Of a stretch of 64,000 nt of DNA, positions 20,711-31,271 are shown piece by piece. The DNA comes from an uncultured Verrucomicrobiae bacterium (GTDB taxonomy: Bacteria > Verrucomicrobiota > Verrucomicrobiia > Limisphaerales > AAA164-E04): assembly GCA_951813855.1 (NCBI GenBank), contig OX638380.1, positions 2,300,876-2,364,875 on the forward strand, written 5' to 3'. Numbering within the stretch: position 1 is the first letter of the stretch; each line of letters starts with the position of its first letter. The notes below the pieces were generated by a model. The model was not told the origin of the DNA and ran no database searches. It worked only from the letters and a program-made list of their open reading frames with translations. The position numbers were made by a program, and so were the translations under genes.

Positions 20711-21103
20711 TTGCTGAATCACGGTCTTAAGTTCTTGGCGACGGGTATGTCCGGGCTACTGGTGGACATGGCTCTGCTTTGGGTGCTGGTCGAATTTCTT
20801 GAGGTTCCCATTTCCCTAGCCAAGGCCATGGCTGCCGAAATGGCTATGATCAACAATTTCACTTGGAATCATCTGTGGACCTTCAGTGGCCGCCAATCTG
20901 GTCAGTTCTCCTTGATCGTTCGATTTCTCCGTTTCAACCTGGTGTGCGGCATTGGCATTCTGATCGCCATCCTAGTCCTTCACATTCTCCACCACCACTT
21001 CAACATCAATCTTTATCTGGCTAACTTTGCTGCCATCATTATATCGGCTGGGTGGAACTTTCTCCTCTCCCTTGCCTATGTCTGGAATTCTGAAACCGAG
21101 TGA
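20711..21103 (+). CDS. GtrA-family membrane protein
   Basis: 130 residues with four hydrophobic helices and the GtrA signature (FLATGMSGLLVDMALLW, NNFTWNHLWTFSGR, SAGWNFLLSLAYVW). GtrA-like proteins are thought to flip or deliver polyprenyl-linked sugars across the inner membrane for surface glycosylation. The start is a TTG at 20711; no ATG fits the family N-terminus. The next gene is a PIG-V-like membrane glycosyltransferase, so the two probably serve the same glycan pathway. Confidence 0.88.
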   Translation: MLNHGLKFLATGMSGLLVDMALLWVLVEFLEVPISLAKAMAAEMAMINNFTWNHLWTFSGRQSGQFSLIVRFLRFNLVCGIGILIAILVLHILHHHFNINLYLANFAAIIISAGWNFLLSLAYVWNSETE

Positions 21104-21552
21104 ATGTTGTTGACTGTTTCTGGTGGCAGCTTATCATGATTGAAACCATTCGCATGCATCTGTGCAGATCTTAAATTTACGATCATCTGGAATACGCTCT
21201 ATGAGATACTTGCAAAACCGCTTTTTTCAAACCGAGAAAAGAGAAAAAGGCGTTGTTTCGCCCCAACCCTGGCCCGAACCATCGTCGGCACAGCCGCCGA
21301 TCTGGAGCCTCCGGGATCGCTGCGAACCAAACCGATTAGTTAATTACCGGAATAAATTCCAGGTCACGGGTAAGCCGACTCAAGGCTTTAAATGCATTAA
21401 TGGATGGTACTGCCCTGCATGTGAGAAAAACATCGCCGATGGTTGAGAATCGACATTGACGTCTCCACTGGCACTCGTAATAAAATGGCACCAGCATTAA
21501 CGAAACCAGTAATAGCAAGAGTTTGCGAAGGTTATGCTCAATCTTGGAGTAA
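21104..21552. other. Intergenic, no gene supported
   Basis: About 450 bp before the split glycosyltransferase gene. Short open frames lack family resemblance. An SD-like GGAG lies just before the ATG at 21553. Confidence 0.55.
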
Positions 21553-21874
21553 ATGAACTGCATTATTGAACAGGCCCGGCATCCTGAGGAGAAGGGATTT
21601 TCAGTCTTGCAATTCTTGGCTGGAGTCGGTATTGCCAAGCTTCTTTACCTTGCATTAATCTCCTTGATGTCTCTACTTTATCCGAGTTTCGAAACCTCTA
21701 AGGCATTAAGTATACAGCAAAGCTGGTTTCCAGACATCTGGATGCAGAAGGAACGTTCTTCTCTAGAGAACCTTTTTGCCACTTGGGATGCTGAACACTA
21801 TCTGTATCTCGCAGAGTATGGATATGATCAAGGAGTCAAATCTTGCGCCTTCTACCCTCTATGGCCAATGGTTA
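21553..21874 (+). pseudogene. PIG-V-like mannosyltransferase, 5' part (split by IS nest)
   Basis: N-terminal 107 residues of a multi-pass membrane glycosyltransferase: hydrophobic helix around residues 20-45, then the PIG-V-type lumenal motif ATWDAEHYLYLAEYGYD and SCAFYPLWPMV. The coding sequence stops at an inserted IS nest (21875-30124). It resumes at 30128 in the same frame after a 3-bp TTA duplication. The rejoined gene is 417 codons (21553-21874 + 30128-31056). Family members add mannose from a polyprenyl donor. Here the gene is inactivated. Confidence 0.88.
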
Positions 21875-22455
21875 GGGTTCTCGCATAATTAAACTGTCGT
21901 TTTTTTGTGTGCGTATCAAACGTATTATTTACATTCATGGGGCTTTAATTTATAATTCCATTCACCATGAAACTTCTCTTTAGTTAAGCGCAAATTTTGC
22001 ATTTGTTCATCAGTAATTTTTATGCCAGTCTGATATTTGGATTTATCTAACATGCAATTTATTTTCAACCCATTTTTAGTTGTTGTATTGCTAATCAAAT
22101 TAACTATGGTTTCATAATTGGTTAATGGGCGTCCCCGCCAATTCATCGAAATGCATGAAAACATTCGATGTTCAATTTTATTCCACTTGCTCGTACCCGG
22201 AGGAAAATGACAAACTGATATTTCCATATTAAGTTCATCTGCCAGTTTTTGCAACTCGGTTTTCCATAATTTATTACGACTACCATTTGAACCACCTCCA
22301 TCAGCCATAATTAATAGCTTCTTGGCATTGGGATGATTTTTTCGTCCCATTGATAGCCACCATCGACGAATAGTTTCTACCGCAAATTCCGCAGTATCGT
22401 GGTCAGTGCCTACACTTACCCAACCCGTATTGGTGCTCAGATCATACACGCCATA

Positions 22456-23607
22456 TCAATCATTGCAAAAGTAATGTCATGTAATTATATATCGAGTATC
22501 ATCCAATTTAAAGTATGATTGGACCATTCCCATTTTCTTTTGGATGGATTGCATAATGTTTTGAATTTTCTGTTGCATCGTCTTTTTGTTGGGTATCATT
22601 ATTTTAGCTAATCTTTGCTTTAAATGGTTCCAAACCTGCTCATCAGGATTTAATTCAGGGCTGTATGGAGGAAGATATTTCATTTCAATACTATCGTTTT
22701 CGGCTACGAACTCTTGGGTATAATCTGCTGTATGATAGCTGGCGTTATCACAAACAACAATTATTTTCCGTCCCACATCCTTAGAGAGTTTCGATAAGAA
22801 CTCACAAAAACGCTGGGCATTCATTTTTCCTTTGAAAATGTTAAATATCATCCGCCCGTCAGCGGATATGGCTGAAACTAGTTTAATCGAATAGCGACCC
22901 CCGGCATCTCGAACTACCGGCGTGACACCGATTCGAGACCAAGTGGTTCCTCGATGATAATCAGCTCGGACTGACGCTTCATCCAAAAAGAGAATTAGGG
23001 CATTCTCTTGCTCAGCTCGTTGTTTCAAGCCTGGAAACATCTCCAGATACCGTTTGATTTTCTTCTGGTTTTGTTTGTAAGACTTGTGGATGGGGCGCTG
23101 GGGAGTTAATCCCATAGAATGAAGCAATCGACTGATGGTGGAAACGTGAACCGACACCCCGAATTGTTGTTTCAATAACACTTGCATGGTTTTGAGACTC
23201 CACAGGCAAAAGTCGAATTGAAATTGCTTGGGATTTCCCATAGTCACCGCGTTGTATAACCATTGAGCCATTTCTTCTGTAATCTTACGGGGACGTCCTG
23301 ATTTAGGATTGTCTTTGAGTCCTTCGTAACTCCCAGTCGAAAACCAAACGAGCCAGCGAAATACTGTGCGTGCAGACATACCCATTACACTGACAACTTC
23401 AGCTACGGTTGAGCCATTTTTAACAGCTTCTACCGCAGTTGTTCGTAGTTCATAGGTATAGTGATTACGAGAAGATTGAGTTGGTTTATCGTTCACGTCT
23501 TTATAGACATTCTCAATACAAAAAACGTTGCAAAAAAAATAAATATTTTTCATTTTTCGGATTAATAAATTCCTGATCAATTATGACATTACTTTTGCAA
23601 AGATTGA
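22456..23607 (-). mobile_element. IS630-family insertion sequence
   Basis: 1,152 bp bounded by 25-bp terminal inverted repeats differing at one base: TCAATC(A/T)TTGCAAAAG...GTCAT at both ends. The flanking TA dinucleotides (22454-22455 and 23608-23609) are the TA duplication typical of IS630/Tc1. The uninterrupted target CCATATGGAC is seen in the copy at about 48095. It is inserted in the transposase gene of ISAzo13 copy X. Confidence 0.95.
22477..23580 (-). CDS. IS630-family transposase
   Basis: Up to 367 residues. The N-terminal HTH has STVAEVVSVMGMSARTVFRW and SGRPRKITEEM. The DDE core has ALILFLDEASVR (D), KIIVVCDNASYHT (D) and YLPPYSPELNPDEQVWN (E in DEQVW). The open frame starts at 23580, just inside the right inverted repeat. 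Codons before the MNDKP-like region have no family resemblance, so the true start may be further in. No internal lesion is seen; this is one of the few apparently intact transposases here. Confidence 0.92.
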   Translation of the reverse strand: MIRNLLIRKMKNIYFFCNVFCIENVYKDVNDKPTQSSRNHYTYELRTTAVEAVKNGSTVAEVVSVMGMSARTVFRWLVWFSTGSYEGLKDNPKSGRPRKITEEMAQWLYNAVTMGNPKQFQFDFCLWSLKTMQVLLKQQFGVSVHVSTISRLLHSMGLTPQRPIHKSYKQNQKKIKRYLEMFPGLKQRAEQENALILFLDEASVRADYHRGTTWSRIGVTPVVRDAGGRYSIKLVSAISADGRMIFNIFKGKMNAQRFCEFLSKLSKDVGRKIIVVCDNASYHTADYTQEFVAENDSIEMKYLPPYSPELNPDEQVWNHLKQRLAKIMIPNKKTMQQKIQNIMQSIQKKMGMVQSYFKLDDTRYIIT

Positions 23608-25310
23608 TATGGACTTGCTTTCGGTAGATTTGGATCGGGGAAATCATGCACTTTGACTAGTTCGGGATTTCCTTTCGGATGCCATTCGTTCCCCATATTT
23701 TTGTGCTGTACCACCAGTTCCTTTTTTTTCGTGTCAACCGAAATCACTGGTTGGTTTTTCTTCAAGAATTTCCGGGATTTCCGTTCAATATGTCGAAATT
23801 GCTGGTTTCGATCGGGATGCTGTTTGCCTTCTAGGGTTTTCTGATTGCCTTGAAGACTGTATCCCATTTCATGGAGCAAATTATTTACGGTGCGTTCACT
23901 TATTTGATGTCCCATTTCATTTAATGTGGTTTTGATTTGTTCAGCACTTTTGCAGGTCCAACGCAACGGATTTTCAGGATCACCTCGAGTCTCGGGTTCG
24001 ATAAGGATTCTCGCAAATATAAATTATCCGTATTCCCGTGTGTATCTAACGTATTATTATCATTCATGGGGTTTCAATTTATAATTCCATTCACCATGAA
24101 ACTTATCTTTAGTTAAGCGCAAATCTTGCATTTGTTCATCTGTAATTTTTATGCCAGTCTGATATTTGGATTCATCTAGCTTGCAATTTATTTTCAACCC
24201 ATTTTTAGTTGTTGTATTGCTAATCAAATAAACTATGGTTTCATAATTGGTTAATGGGCGTCCCCGCCAATTCATCGAAATGCATGAAAACATTCGATGT
24301 TCGATTTTATTCCACTTGCTCGTACCCGGTGGAAAATGACAAACTGATATTTCCATACTAAGTTCATCTGCCAGTTTTTGCAACTCGGTTTTCCATAATT
24401 TATTACGACTACCATTTGAACCACCTCCATCAGCCATAATTAATAGCTTCTTGGCATTGGGATGGTTTATTCGTCCCATTGATAGCCACCATCGACGAAT
24501 TGTTTCTACCGCAAATTCCGCCGTATCGTGTTCAGTGCCTACACTTACCCAACCCGTATTGGTGCTAATTTCATACACGCCATAGGGACTTGCTTTCGGT
24601 AGATTTGGATCGGGGAAATCATGCACTTTGACTAGTTCGGGATTTCCTTTCGGATGCCATTCGTTTTCCCTATTTTTGTGCTGTCCCACCAGTTCCTTTT
24701 TTTTCGTGTCCACCGAAATCACGGGTTCATTTTTCTTCAGGAATTTCCGGGATTTGCCTTCAATATGACGAAATTGCTGGTCTCGGTCGGGATTCTGCTT
24801 GCCTTCTAGGGTTTTTTGGTTTCCTTGAAGACTGTATCCCATTTCATGGAGCAAATGATTTACGGTGCGTTCACTTATCTTAGGGCTCTCGCCTAAATAA
24901 CATATTTGTTCAAATGATTAAATTTTTATCAGAATTTCATTCTGACATGTTAATGAACGGATAATCTCTCTGGTAATCTAAAAACTGATTTCGATGGTTT
25001 ATTTAAAGCTGGAAGTTATCAACCCATTTAGGTCGATTCAATGGTTTTTGAAAGGCTTGATGACGGTAAATCTTAGTTTCCAATCCTTTGACAACCAACG
25101 AATTAGAATTAATTACTTTTAAAGGTTGAAAAAATGAAATATGTATGATATGATTAAGCGTGAGCGATCAGGTTGCCGTTATCAGAAAAAAATATCTGAG
25201 CTTGGAGCCAAACTTCCAAGAATTGATTAAGCGTCATTGGCTAGCATCCGAGGCAATAGCCATTGGTAGGGGTGGAATAGAAATAGTTCACGAAGCTACG
25301 GGTGCTAGCC

Positions 25311-27775
25311 CTACCGAGTAGTGATAAATCTGCGTGACAACATAAACGCGATGGATTGAATTTTTGAGTTTTTTAAGTTAAAAAAGTCTGGACAACTCTT
25401 TCGGGATTGCGTAAATTGTTCTTGGTTATGGCGCAATCTCTAATCAGCAACACTCTGCAACAAGAGGAATCTCTCATCCGGATTCAGTCGATAATGGCTG
25501 AAGAATCATTTGCTAGCCGACACGCGCTGGGCAAGCGGATTTGCACGGAATTTCAGTTTTTTGACGCGACCGGACGGGTTCAATTGGCTGGCTGCCTCAA
25601 AGCTCTTTCGAATCTCGCGTCGCATCAGAAGATCCAGTTGCCCGAGAGACGAAGAGCCCCCATAGCTAACCGACCGCGGCTGCTGGAAGGCGAGATTGCC
25701 ATTGCTCCGCATCTGCCGACTCGGTTAGCCGAGTTGCGACCGGTGGAATTGATCGTGGTGACCGAGAAGGAGCGCCCGGTGTGGAACACTTTGATCGATA
25801 GGGAGCATCCCCAAGGCATGACCACTTTCGCCGGTTGTCAACTCAGATATTTAGTGCGCTCGGTTCATGGCTGGTTGGGGGCGGTTGGTTTTTCGGCTTC
25901 GGCATTACGGGTGAAAGCTCGAGACCGTTGGATGGCCTGGACTGAGTCCCAACGTCAGGAAAATCTGCACCTCGTTGTCTGCCTGAGCCGCTTCCTGATC
26001 AGGCCTGCAGTTCGTTGTCCGCATTTGGCCAGCCATGTTTTGGGGCTCGCGCTTCGTCGTCTGCCGAGAGATTTTGAATCCCGCTACCAATTTGGCCCTC
26101 TCATGGTGGAGAGTTATGCTGACCAAGGGGTGGCCGGCACTTGCCTGCGAGCGGCTAATTTCGTCGGTGTCGGAAAAACGGCCGGCCGGGGACGCCAAGA
26201 TCGCTATAAGCGATTTGATAAAACGATCAAGACGGTTTATCTGTATCCGCTCAAGGCTGATTGGCGAAAGCGGCTGGGGGTTCCTTGGGTGGACCAGGTC
26301 CCAGAGCTGTTGCCCGGGGAAGGTCTGAATAGTGAGCAGTGGGCAGAGAATGAATTTGGCGGGGCGCCCTTAGGAGACAAACGATTGTCGGCTCGGCTGG
26401 TGAACAGCGCGCAATTGATGATGCAACATATCGGCCACAAGATTAATGCCGGCAATCCCGGTGATTCCTCGGCTATCGATGGTTTCTATCGTTTGATTGA
26501 GAAGCCGGCCGAAAGCGAGGTGACGGTGGAGAACATCCTGATGCCTCATCGGGAGCGGAGTCTGGCGCGCCTTCGAGCGCAACGGGTTGTCTTAGCCATT
26601 CAAGACGGCACCGACCTCAATTTCACCACTCGTCCAGGTTGTGACGGCTTGCAAATCGTCGGCAAGAATCAGACGGGAGTCACGGCGTTAGGGCTCCACT
26701 TGCACGCTACCATGGCGGTCACGGATCAAGGACTTCCTTTAGGGATGCTGCGATTGGGATTTGATTCTCAGACCGAGAACGCTGCTTCTATAAAAAAGAA
26801 GACTCGTCGTTGGCTCGAGGCACATCAAGATCTGGCGCAAGACCTGCGCGAAGTAGGAGGCAAGACGCAAGTGATTTCCGTTTGCGACCGAGAAGCGGAT
26901 TTCTTTGAACTGTTCCATAATCAACGCCGCTATCCCCGGGTTGAATTGTTAGTTCGGGCTCATCATAATCGTAATTTGGAAAAAAAAGATGCCAAGCTCT
27001 TTGCCGAGATGAGCTCAGGAGCTGCCGACGGCAATCTGGATATCGAGATTGAGGGCTTGACGTTGCGTCCTAAGTCGAGCCGCAAGAAAGCAAGGCCTGC
27101 TCGCCGCAAACGATTGGCTAATTGTGAGTTGCGGTTTCGGTCGCTAAGCTTGCCTCCGACCATTAAGCAGGCCGCCCCCGTCAAGCTCTCGGCCGTGCAT
27201 CTCGTCGAAACCTGCCCCCCCGAAGACGAAACCCCGGTCCAGTGGTTCTTGCTGACCACCGCGAAAGTTAAGGATCCCGAAACCGCCGCTAAAATCGTCG
27301 GTTACTATCTCCAAAGATGGCGCATCGAAGATTATTTCCGGATTCTCAAAACCGGCTGCAAGGTGGAATCGCTTCTGTTCCGGACGGCGGAAAGACTGCA
27401 ACGAGCCATCGCGATTAATGCCGTCATCGCTTGGCGAATCATGGTGATGACCTTGTTGGGGCGACAAGTGCCTGATTGCGACCCCGAAGTAATGTTCTCC
27501 AATGAGGAATTAAACTTCCTTCGCGACTATGCCAAAAAACAAAAAAGTCCGGCACCCGCTCAACTGGGTCAAGCAGTGAAACTAGTGGCTCAACTTGGGG
27601 GATACCGAGCTAGAAAACACGATCATGAACCCGGAAGCCAAATCATGTGGACTGGATTTAATCGCTTGACAAGTGCTGCATTAGGACATGCAATCGGGTT
27701 TGAGGCTGGTAAGCATTACGCCTTAAATCAACCCGATTAACCATGTTGTCACGCGAATTTATCACTACTCGGTAG
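25311..27775 (+). mobile_element. IS4-family element with DruA-like N-terminal fusion
   Basis: 2,465 bp. Terminal inverted repeats CTACCGAGTAGTGATAAAT (both ends) extending to CGTGACAACAT after a 3-base mismatch block. The 8-bp target duplication TGCTAGCC is at 25303-25310 and 27776-27783. One gene fills the element. It is the innermost guest of the nest and looks complete. Confidence 0.95.
25428..27740 (+). CDS. DUF4338 (DruA-like)-IS4 fusion transposase
   Basis: 770 residues (ATG 25428, since upstream codons add nothing). Residues about 1-290 are a DUF4338/DruA-like domain: CQLRYLVRSVHGWLGAVGFS, ARDRWMAWTESQRQENLHLV, VVCLSRFLIRPAVR, HLASHVLGLALRRLPRDFE, GTCLRAANFVGVGKTAGRG, KTVYLYPL. Residues about 300-770 are a Tn5/IS50-type IS4 transposase: NEFGGAPLGDKRLSARLV, D in LAIQDGTDLNF, D in VISVCDREADFFEL, and the Y-R-E-K signature YYLQRWRIEDYFRILKTG. 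DruA is otherwise known from the Druantia anti-phage system. Here it presumably contributes DNA binding or targeting. Intact, with intact ends, so probably mobile. Confidence 0.9.
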   Translation: MAQSLISNTLQQEESLIRIQSIMAEESFASRHALGKRICTEFQFFDATGRVQLAGCLKALSNLASHQKIQLPERRRAPIANRPRLLEGEIAIAPHLPTRLAELRPVELIVVTEKERPVWNTLIDREHPQGMTTFAGCQLRYLVRSVHGWLGAVGFSASALRVKARDRWMAWTESQRQENLHLVVCLSRFLIRPAVRCPHLASHVLGLALRRLPRDFESRYQFGPLMVESYADQGVAGTCLRAANFVGVGKTAGRGRQDRYKRFDKTIKTVYLYPLKADWRKRLGVPWVDQVPELLPGEGLNSEQWAENEFGGAPLGDKRLSARLVNSAQLMMQHIGHKINAGNPGDSSAIDGFYRLIEKPAESEVTVENILMPHRERSLARLRAQRVVLAIQDGTDLNFTTRPGCDGLQIVGKNQTGVTALGLHLHATMAVTDQGLPLGMLRLGFDSQTENAASIKKKTRRWLEAHQDLAQDLREVGGKTQVISVCDREADFFELFHNQRRYPRVELLVRAHHNRNLEKKDAKLFAEMSSGAADGNLDIEIEGLTLRPKSSRKKARPARRKRLANCELRFRSLSLPPTIKQAAPVKLSAVHLVETCPPEDETPVQWFLLTTAKVKDPETAAKIVGYYLQRWRIEDYFRILKTGCKVESLLFRTAERLQRAIAINAVIAWRIMVMTLLGRQVPDCDPEVMFSNEELNFLRDYAKKQKSPAPAQLGQAVKLVAQLGGYRARKHDHEPGSQIMWTGFNRLTSAALGHAIGFEAGKHYALNQPD

Positions 27776-30127
27776 TGCTAGCCGCACTACGATTCGAGCG
27801 GGAATTAATGAATTAAAAACGGGAGCAATTTCGGAGAAAAATCGCCAAAGGAAAACAGGAGGGGGACGGAAATTATTAGCCAAACACGACAAGACTCTTT
27901 TGTCAGATCTGAATAATCTTATCGAACCCGAAACTCGAGGTGATCCTGAAAATCCGTTGCGTTGGACTTGCAAAAGTGCTGAACAAATCAAAACCAAATT
28001 AAATGAAATGGGACATCAGATAAGTGAACGCACCGTAAATCGTTTGCTCCATGAAATGGGATACAGCCTTCAAGGCAACCAGAAGACGCTAGAAGGCAAC
28101 CAGCATCCCGATCGAGACCAGCAATTTCGATATATTGAACGCAAATCTCGGAAATTCCTGAAGGAAAATGAACCCGTGATTTCGGTTGACACCAAAAAAA
28201 AGGAATTGGTGGGACAGCACAAAAATATGGGGAATGAATGGCATCCGAATGGAAATCCTGAACTAGTCAAAATGCATGATTTCCCTGATCCAAAACTACC
28301 TAAAGCAAATCCCTATGGCGTGTTTGATATTAACACCAATACGGGTTGGGTAAGTATAGGCACTGATCACGATACTGCGGAATTTGCGGTAGAAACTATT
28401 CGTCGATGGTGGCTAGCAATGGGACGAAAAAAACATCCCAAGGCCAAGAAGCTATTAATTACAGCTGATGGAGGAGGTTCAAATGGTAGTCGTAATAAAT
28501 TATGGAAAACCGAGTTACAAAAACTGGCTGATGAACTTAGTATGGAAATATCAGTTTGTCATTTTCCACCTGGTACGAGCACGTGGAATAAAATTGAACA
28601 TCAAATGTTTTCATATATTTCAATGAATTGGCGGGGACGCCCATTAACCAATTATGAAACCATAGTTAATTTGATTAGCAATACAACAACTAAAAATGGG
28701 TTGAAAATAAACTGTGATCTAGATGAATCCAAATATCAGACGGGCATAAAAATTACTGACGAACAAATGCAAGATTTGCGTTTGACTAAAGAGAAGTTTC
28801 ATGGTGAATGGAATTATAAATTAAAGCCCCATGAATGTAAATAATACATTTGATACATACACGGAAAACAGATAGTTTATTTTGGCGAGAGCCCTTATGT
28901 CCCATTTCATTTAATTTGGTTTTGATTTGTTCAGCGCTTTTGCAGGTCCAACGCAACGGATTTTCAGGATCACCTCGAGTCTCGGGTTCGATAAGTTTAT
29001 CCAGATCTGACAACAGAGTCTTATCGTGTTCGGTTAATAATTTCCGTCCCCCTCCTGCTTTCCTTTGGCGATTTTTCTTAGGGATTGCTCCCGTTTGTAA
29101 TTCATTAATTCCCGATCGAATCGTAGTGCGGCTAGCACCCGTAGCTTCGTGAACTATTTTTATTCCACCCCTACCTATGGCTATTGCCTCGGATGCTAGC
29201 CAATGACGTTTAGTCAATTCTTGGAAGATGGGTTCCAAGCTCAGATATTTTTTTCTGATAACGGCAACTAGATCGCTCACGCTTAATCATATCATACATA
29301 TTTCATTTTTTCAACTTTTAAAAGTAATTAATTTTAATTCGTTGGTTGCCAAAGGATTGGCAACTAAGGATTTCCGTAATCAAGCCTCCCAAAATCCATA
29401 GAATCGACCTATATGGGCTGATAACTTCCAGCTCTTAATAAACCATCGAAATCAGTTTTTAAATTATTAGAGAAATTATCCGTCAATCAACATGTCAAAT
29501 TGAAATTCTGACAAAAGATTTAATCGTTTGAACGAGTATGTTATTTATGCGAGAGCCCTAAGTTTATCCAGATCTGACAAAAGAGTCTTATCGTGTTCGG
29601 TTATTGATTTCCGTCCCCCTCCAGCTTTCCTTTGGCGATTTTTATTAGGGATTGCTTCCGTTTTCAATTCATTAATTCCCGATCGAATCGTAGTGCAGCT
29701 AGCACCCGTAGCTTCGTGAACTATTTTTATTCCACCCCTACCAATGGCTATTGCCTCGGATGCTAGCCAATGACGTTTAGTCAATTCTTGGAAGATGGGT
29801 TCCAAGCTCAGATATTTTTTTCTGATAACGGCAACCTGATCGCTCACGCTTAATCATACCATACATATTTCATTTTTTCAATTTTAAAAGTAATTAATTC
29901 CAATGCATTGATTGCCAGAGGATTGAAAACTAAAGATTTCCGTCATCAAGCCTCCCCAAAACCATAGAATCGACCTAAATGGGTTGATAACTTCCAGCTC
30001 TAAATAAACCATCAAAATCAGTTATTAAATCACCAGAGAGATTATCCGTCAATCGACATGTCAAAATGAAATTCTGACAATAGATTTAATCATTTGAACA
30101 AGTATGTTATTAATGCGAGTGCCCTTA

Positions 30128-31056
30128 TTTATGCTACTGTGAGGGTTTGTGAGGGTAGTTATATTCTCTGGGGAATGATTCTCAGCAACTTATTCTCTTT
30201 GTTGGGATGGTGTCTGTTTTACTTTTTGGCCAGAAAACGATTTGGGGAAGCCGTAGCCCGATGCTCCACTCTCATGCTGGTTCTATTCCCGGGCAGCTTA
30301 TTCTACCAGTTCATCTACACCGAATCGCTCTTCTTCCTTCTGCTGATGCTGTTGTGGCATGGAATGGAACATCGAAAATATCTCATTGCCATCACCGCTG
30401 CTCTATTGTTGCCCCTGACCCGCGGTGTGGGTCTTTTTGCCATAATTCCCATCGGATGGCATCTCCTGCTTTTGACCCCGAAGAGTTGCCTCCCTCCTTG
30501 GAAATGGATATCGAGAGAACGCTTGCGAATAACCGATGGCCAGAAGGTGGAGATCAGTGAGTATGTCCAATGCTTTGCTTTAATACTAGCACCTGCAGCT
30601 GGTTGGGGACTCTATCTAGCACTAATGCGATACTGGACTGGCAATCCTCTCGAGGGTGTTGAAGCGCAAAAATACTGGGGACATGTCCATTCCATCGGCA
30701 ACTTATTCAATCTCCCAAAATTCATCCAAGGGTGGTTCGATGTCAACCATGTGCATGACTTCCATCATTCGATGATCGATCGGATCGCCTTTTTTTTCGT
30801 GGTGACCCTGATTCCCGCACTTTGGTGGCGATGCAAAGATATGTTGCCATGGTTCTATATGCTGTGTATCCTGCCTGCCATGAGCGGAACCTATACTTCC
30901 TACACCCGATTTCTATCGGTAGCCTTTCCTATCTTTCTAACCTTGGGTTGGTTAGCTAAAGAGTCGCGGCGGGTGAGATATCTGTATCTGATAGTGTTTG
31001 TCCTTATACACTGGTGGTTGCTATGGAGATTCGTCAACTATCGATGGGCAGGATAG
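30128..31056 (+). pseudogene. PIG-V-like mannosyltransferase, 3' part
   Basis: Continuation of the gene broken at 21874. The junction reads ...FYPLWPMV|IYATVRVCEG once the nest and one TTA are removed. About ten hydrophobic helices with SLLGWCLFYFLARKRFG, LVLFPGSLFYQFIYTESLFF, and LPLTRGVGLFAIIPIGW, typical of PIG-V/DUF2029-like GT-C enzymes. No other lesion is seen, so inactivation may be recent. The fragment could be expressed only from a promoter inside the IS. Confidence 0.88.
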
Positions 31057-31239
31057 TTACAGGGGCTCCCACTAGCCGAATCACTAGTTGTTAATTTAGA
31101 CCACTATCGGTTATTACGGACATGAATTGGGATAAAACAAGTGATTATCTGCAGCAACTCCCACTACAGCAATTCCCACTGAAGTCAGACCAGATAGTAA
31201 TTGTGTGAAATTTATTTATAAATAGTATCTACCCGCCCC

Positions 31240-31270
31240 CTGTACCATTTTGGGGCTTGGTAGCAGTAGA
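31240..31270 (+). repeat. 31-bp dispersed repeat with hairpin (copy 2)
   Basis: 30/31 match to 16818-16848 (TGTACCATTTTGGGGC...AGTAGA). Next to it begins an IS66 end remnant (31272), so the repeat may mark the end of another lost element. Confidence 0.8.
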
Positions 31271-31271
31271 C

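Larger units (their letters stand above)
24883..28894 (+). mobile_element. ISAzo13 copy Z (carrying the IS4/DruA element)
   Basis: Ends GGGCTCTCGCC (24883) and GGCGAGAGCCC (28894), TTA duplication at 24880-24882 and 28895-28897. Opposite orientation to its host Y. The transposase starts at GTG 25160, is cut after 25310, and resumes at 27784 to 28844. The two parts sum to 1,212 bp, again the exact intact length, with the C-terminus KLKPHECK. Confidence 0.9.
24060..29280 (-). pseudogene. ISAzo13 transposase of copy Y, in two pieces
   Basis: Start (GTG) at 29280 down to 28898, then 24882 down to 24060. Removing copy Z restores an uninterrupted frame of 1,206 bp (stop two codons earlier than in the other copies). 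The domains are as in the intact copy: HTH-like N-terminus, GKSRKFLKKNEPVISVDTKK, ADGGGSNGSRNK, WNKIEHRM. It is inactive only because Z lies inside it. Confidence 0.88.
21925..29847 (-). pseudogene. ISAzo13 transposase of copy X, in three pieces
   Basis: Start (GTG, MSDQVAVIRKKYLSLEP) at 29847 running to 29562, middle 24004-23610, end 22455-21925. Joining these pieces gives 1,212 bp, exactly the length of the intact copy at 51029-52240 (403 residues). The gene was therefore unmutated in length before being interrupted. DDE residues: D in VISVDTKKKEL, D in LIMADGGGSNG, E in WNKIEHRMFSCIS (Rhodopirellula-type transposase DDE domain). Confidence 0.88.
21875..30124. mobile_element. 8.25-kb nest of five insertion sequences
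   Basis: Outer ISAzo13 copy (X) with ends GGGTTCTCGC (21875) and GCGAGTGCCC (30124), flanked by TTA duplications at 21872-21874 and 30125-30127. Order of insertion, readable from junctions: X; an IS630 into X (TA duplication); a second ISAzo13 copy Y into X (TAA duplication); a third copy Z into Y (TTA duplication); and an IS4/DruA-fusion element into Z (8-bp duplication). X pieces: 21875-22455, 23608-24004, 29559-30124. Y pieces: 24005-24882, 28895-29558. Z pieces: 24883-25310, 27776-28894. Confidence 0.92.

Noticed and set aside
25311..27775. The DUF4338 gene as a Druantia defence system.
   Set aside because: It is fused to a complete IS4 transposase within perfect terminal repeats and an 8-bp duplication, and there is no druB-E or helicase gene.
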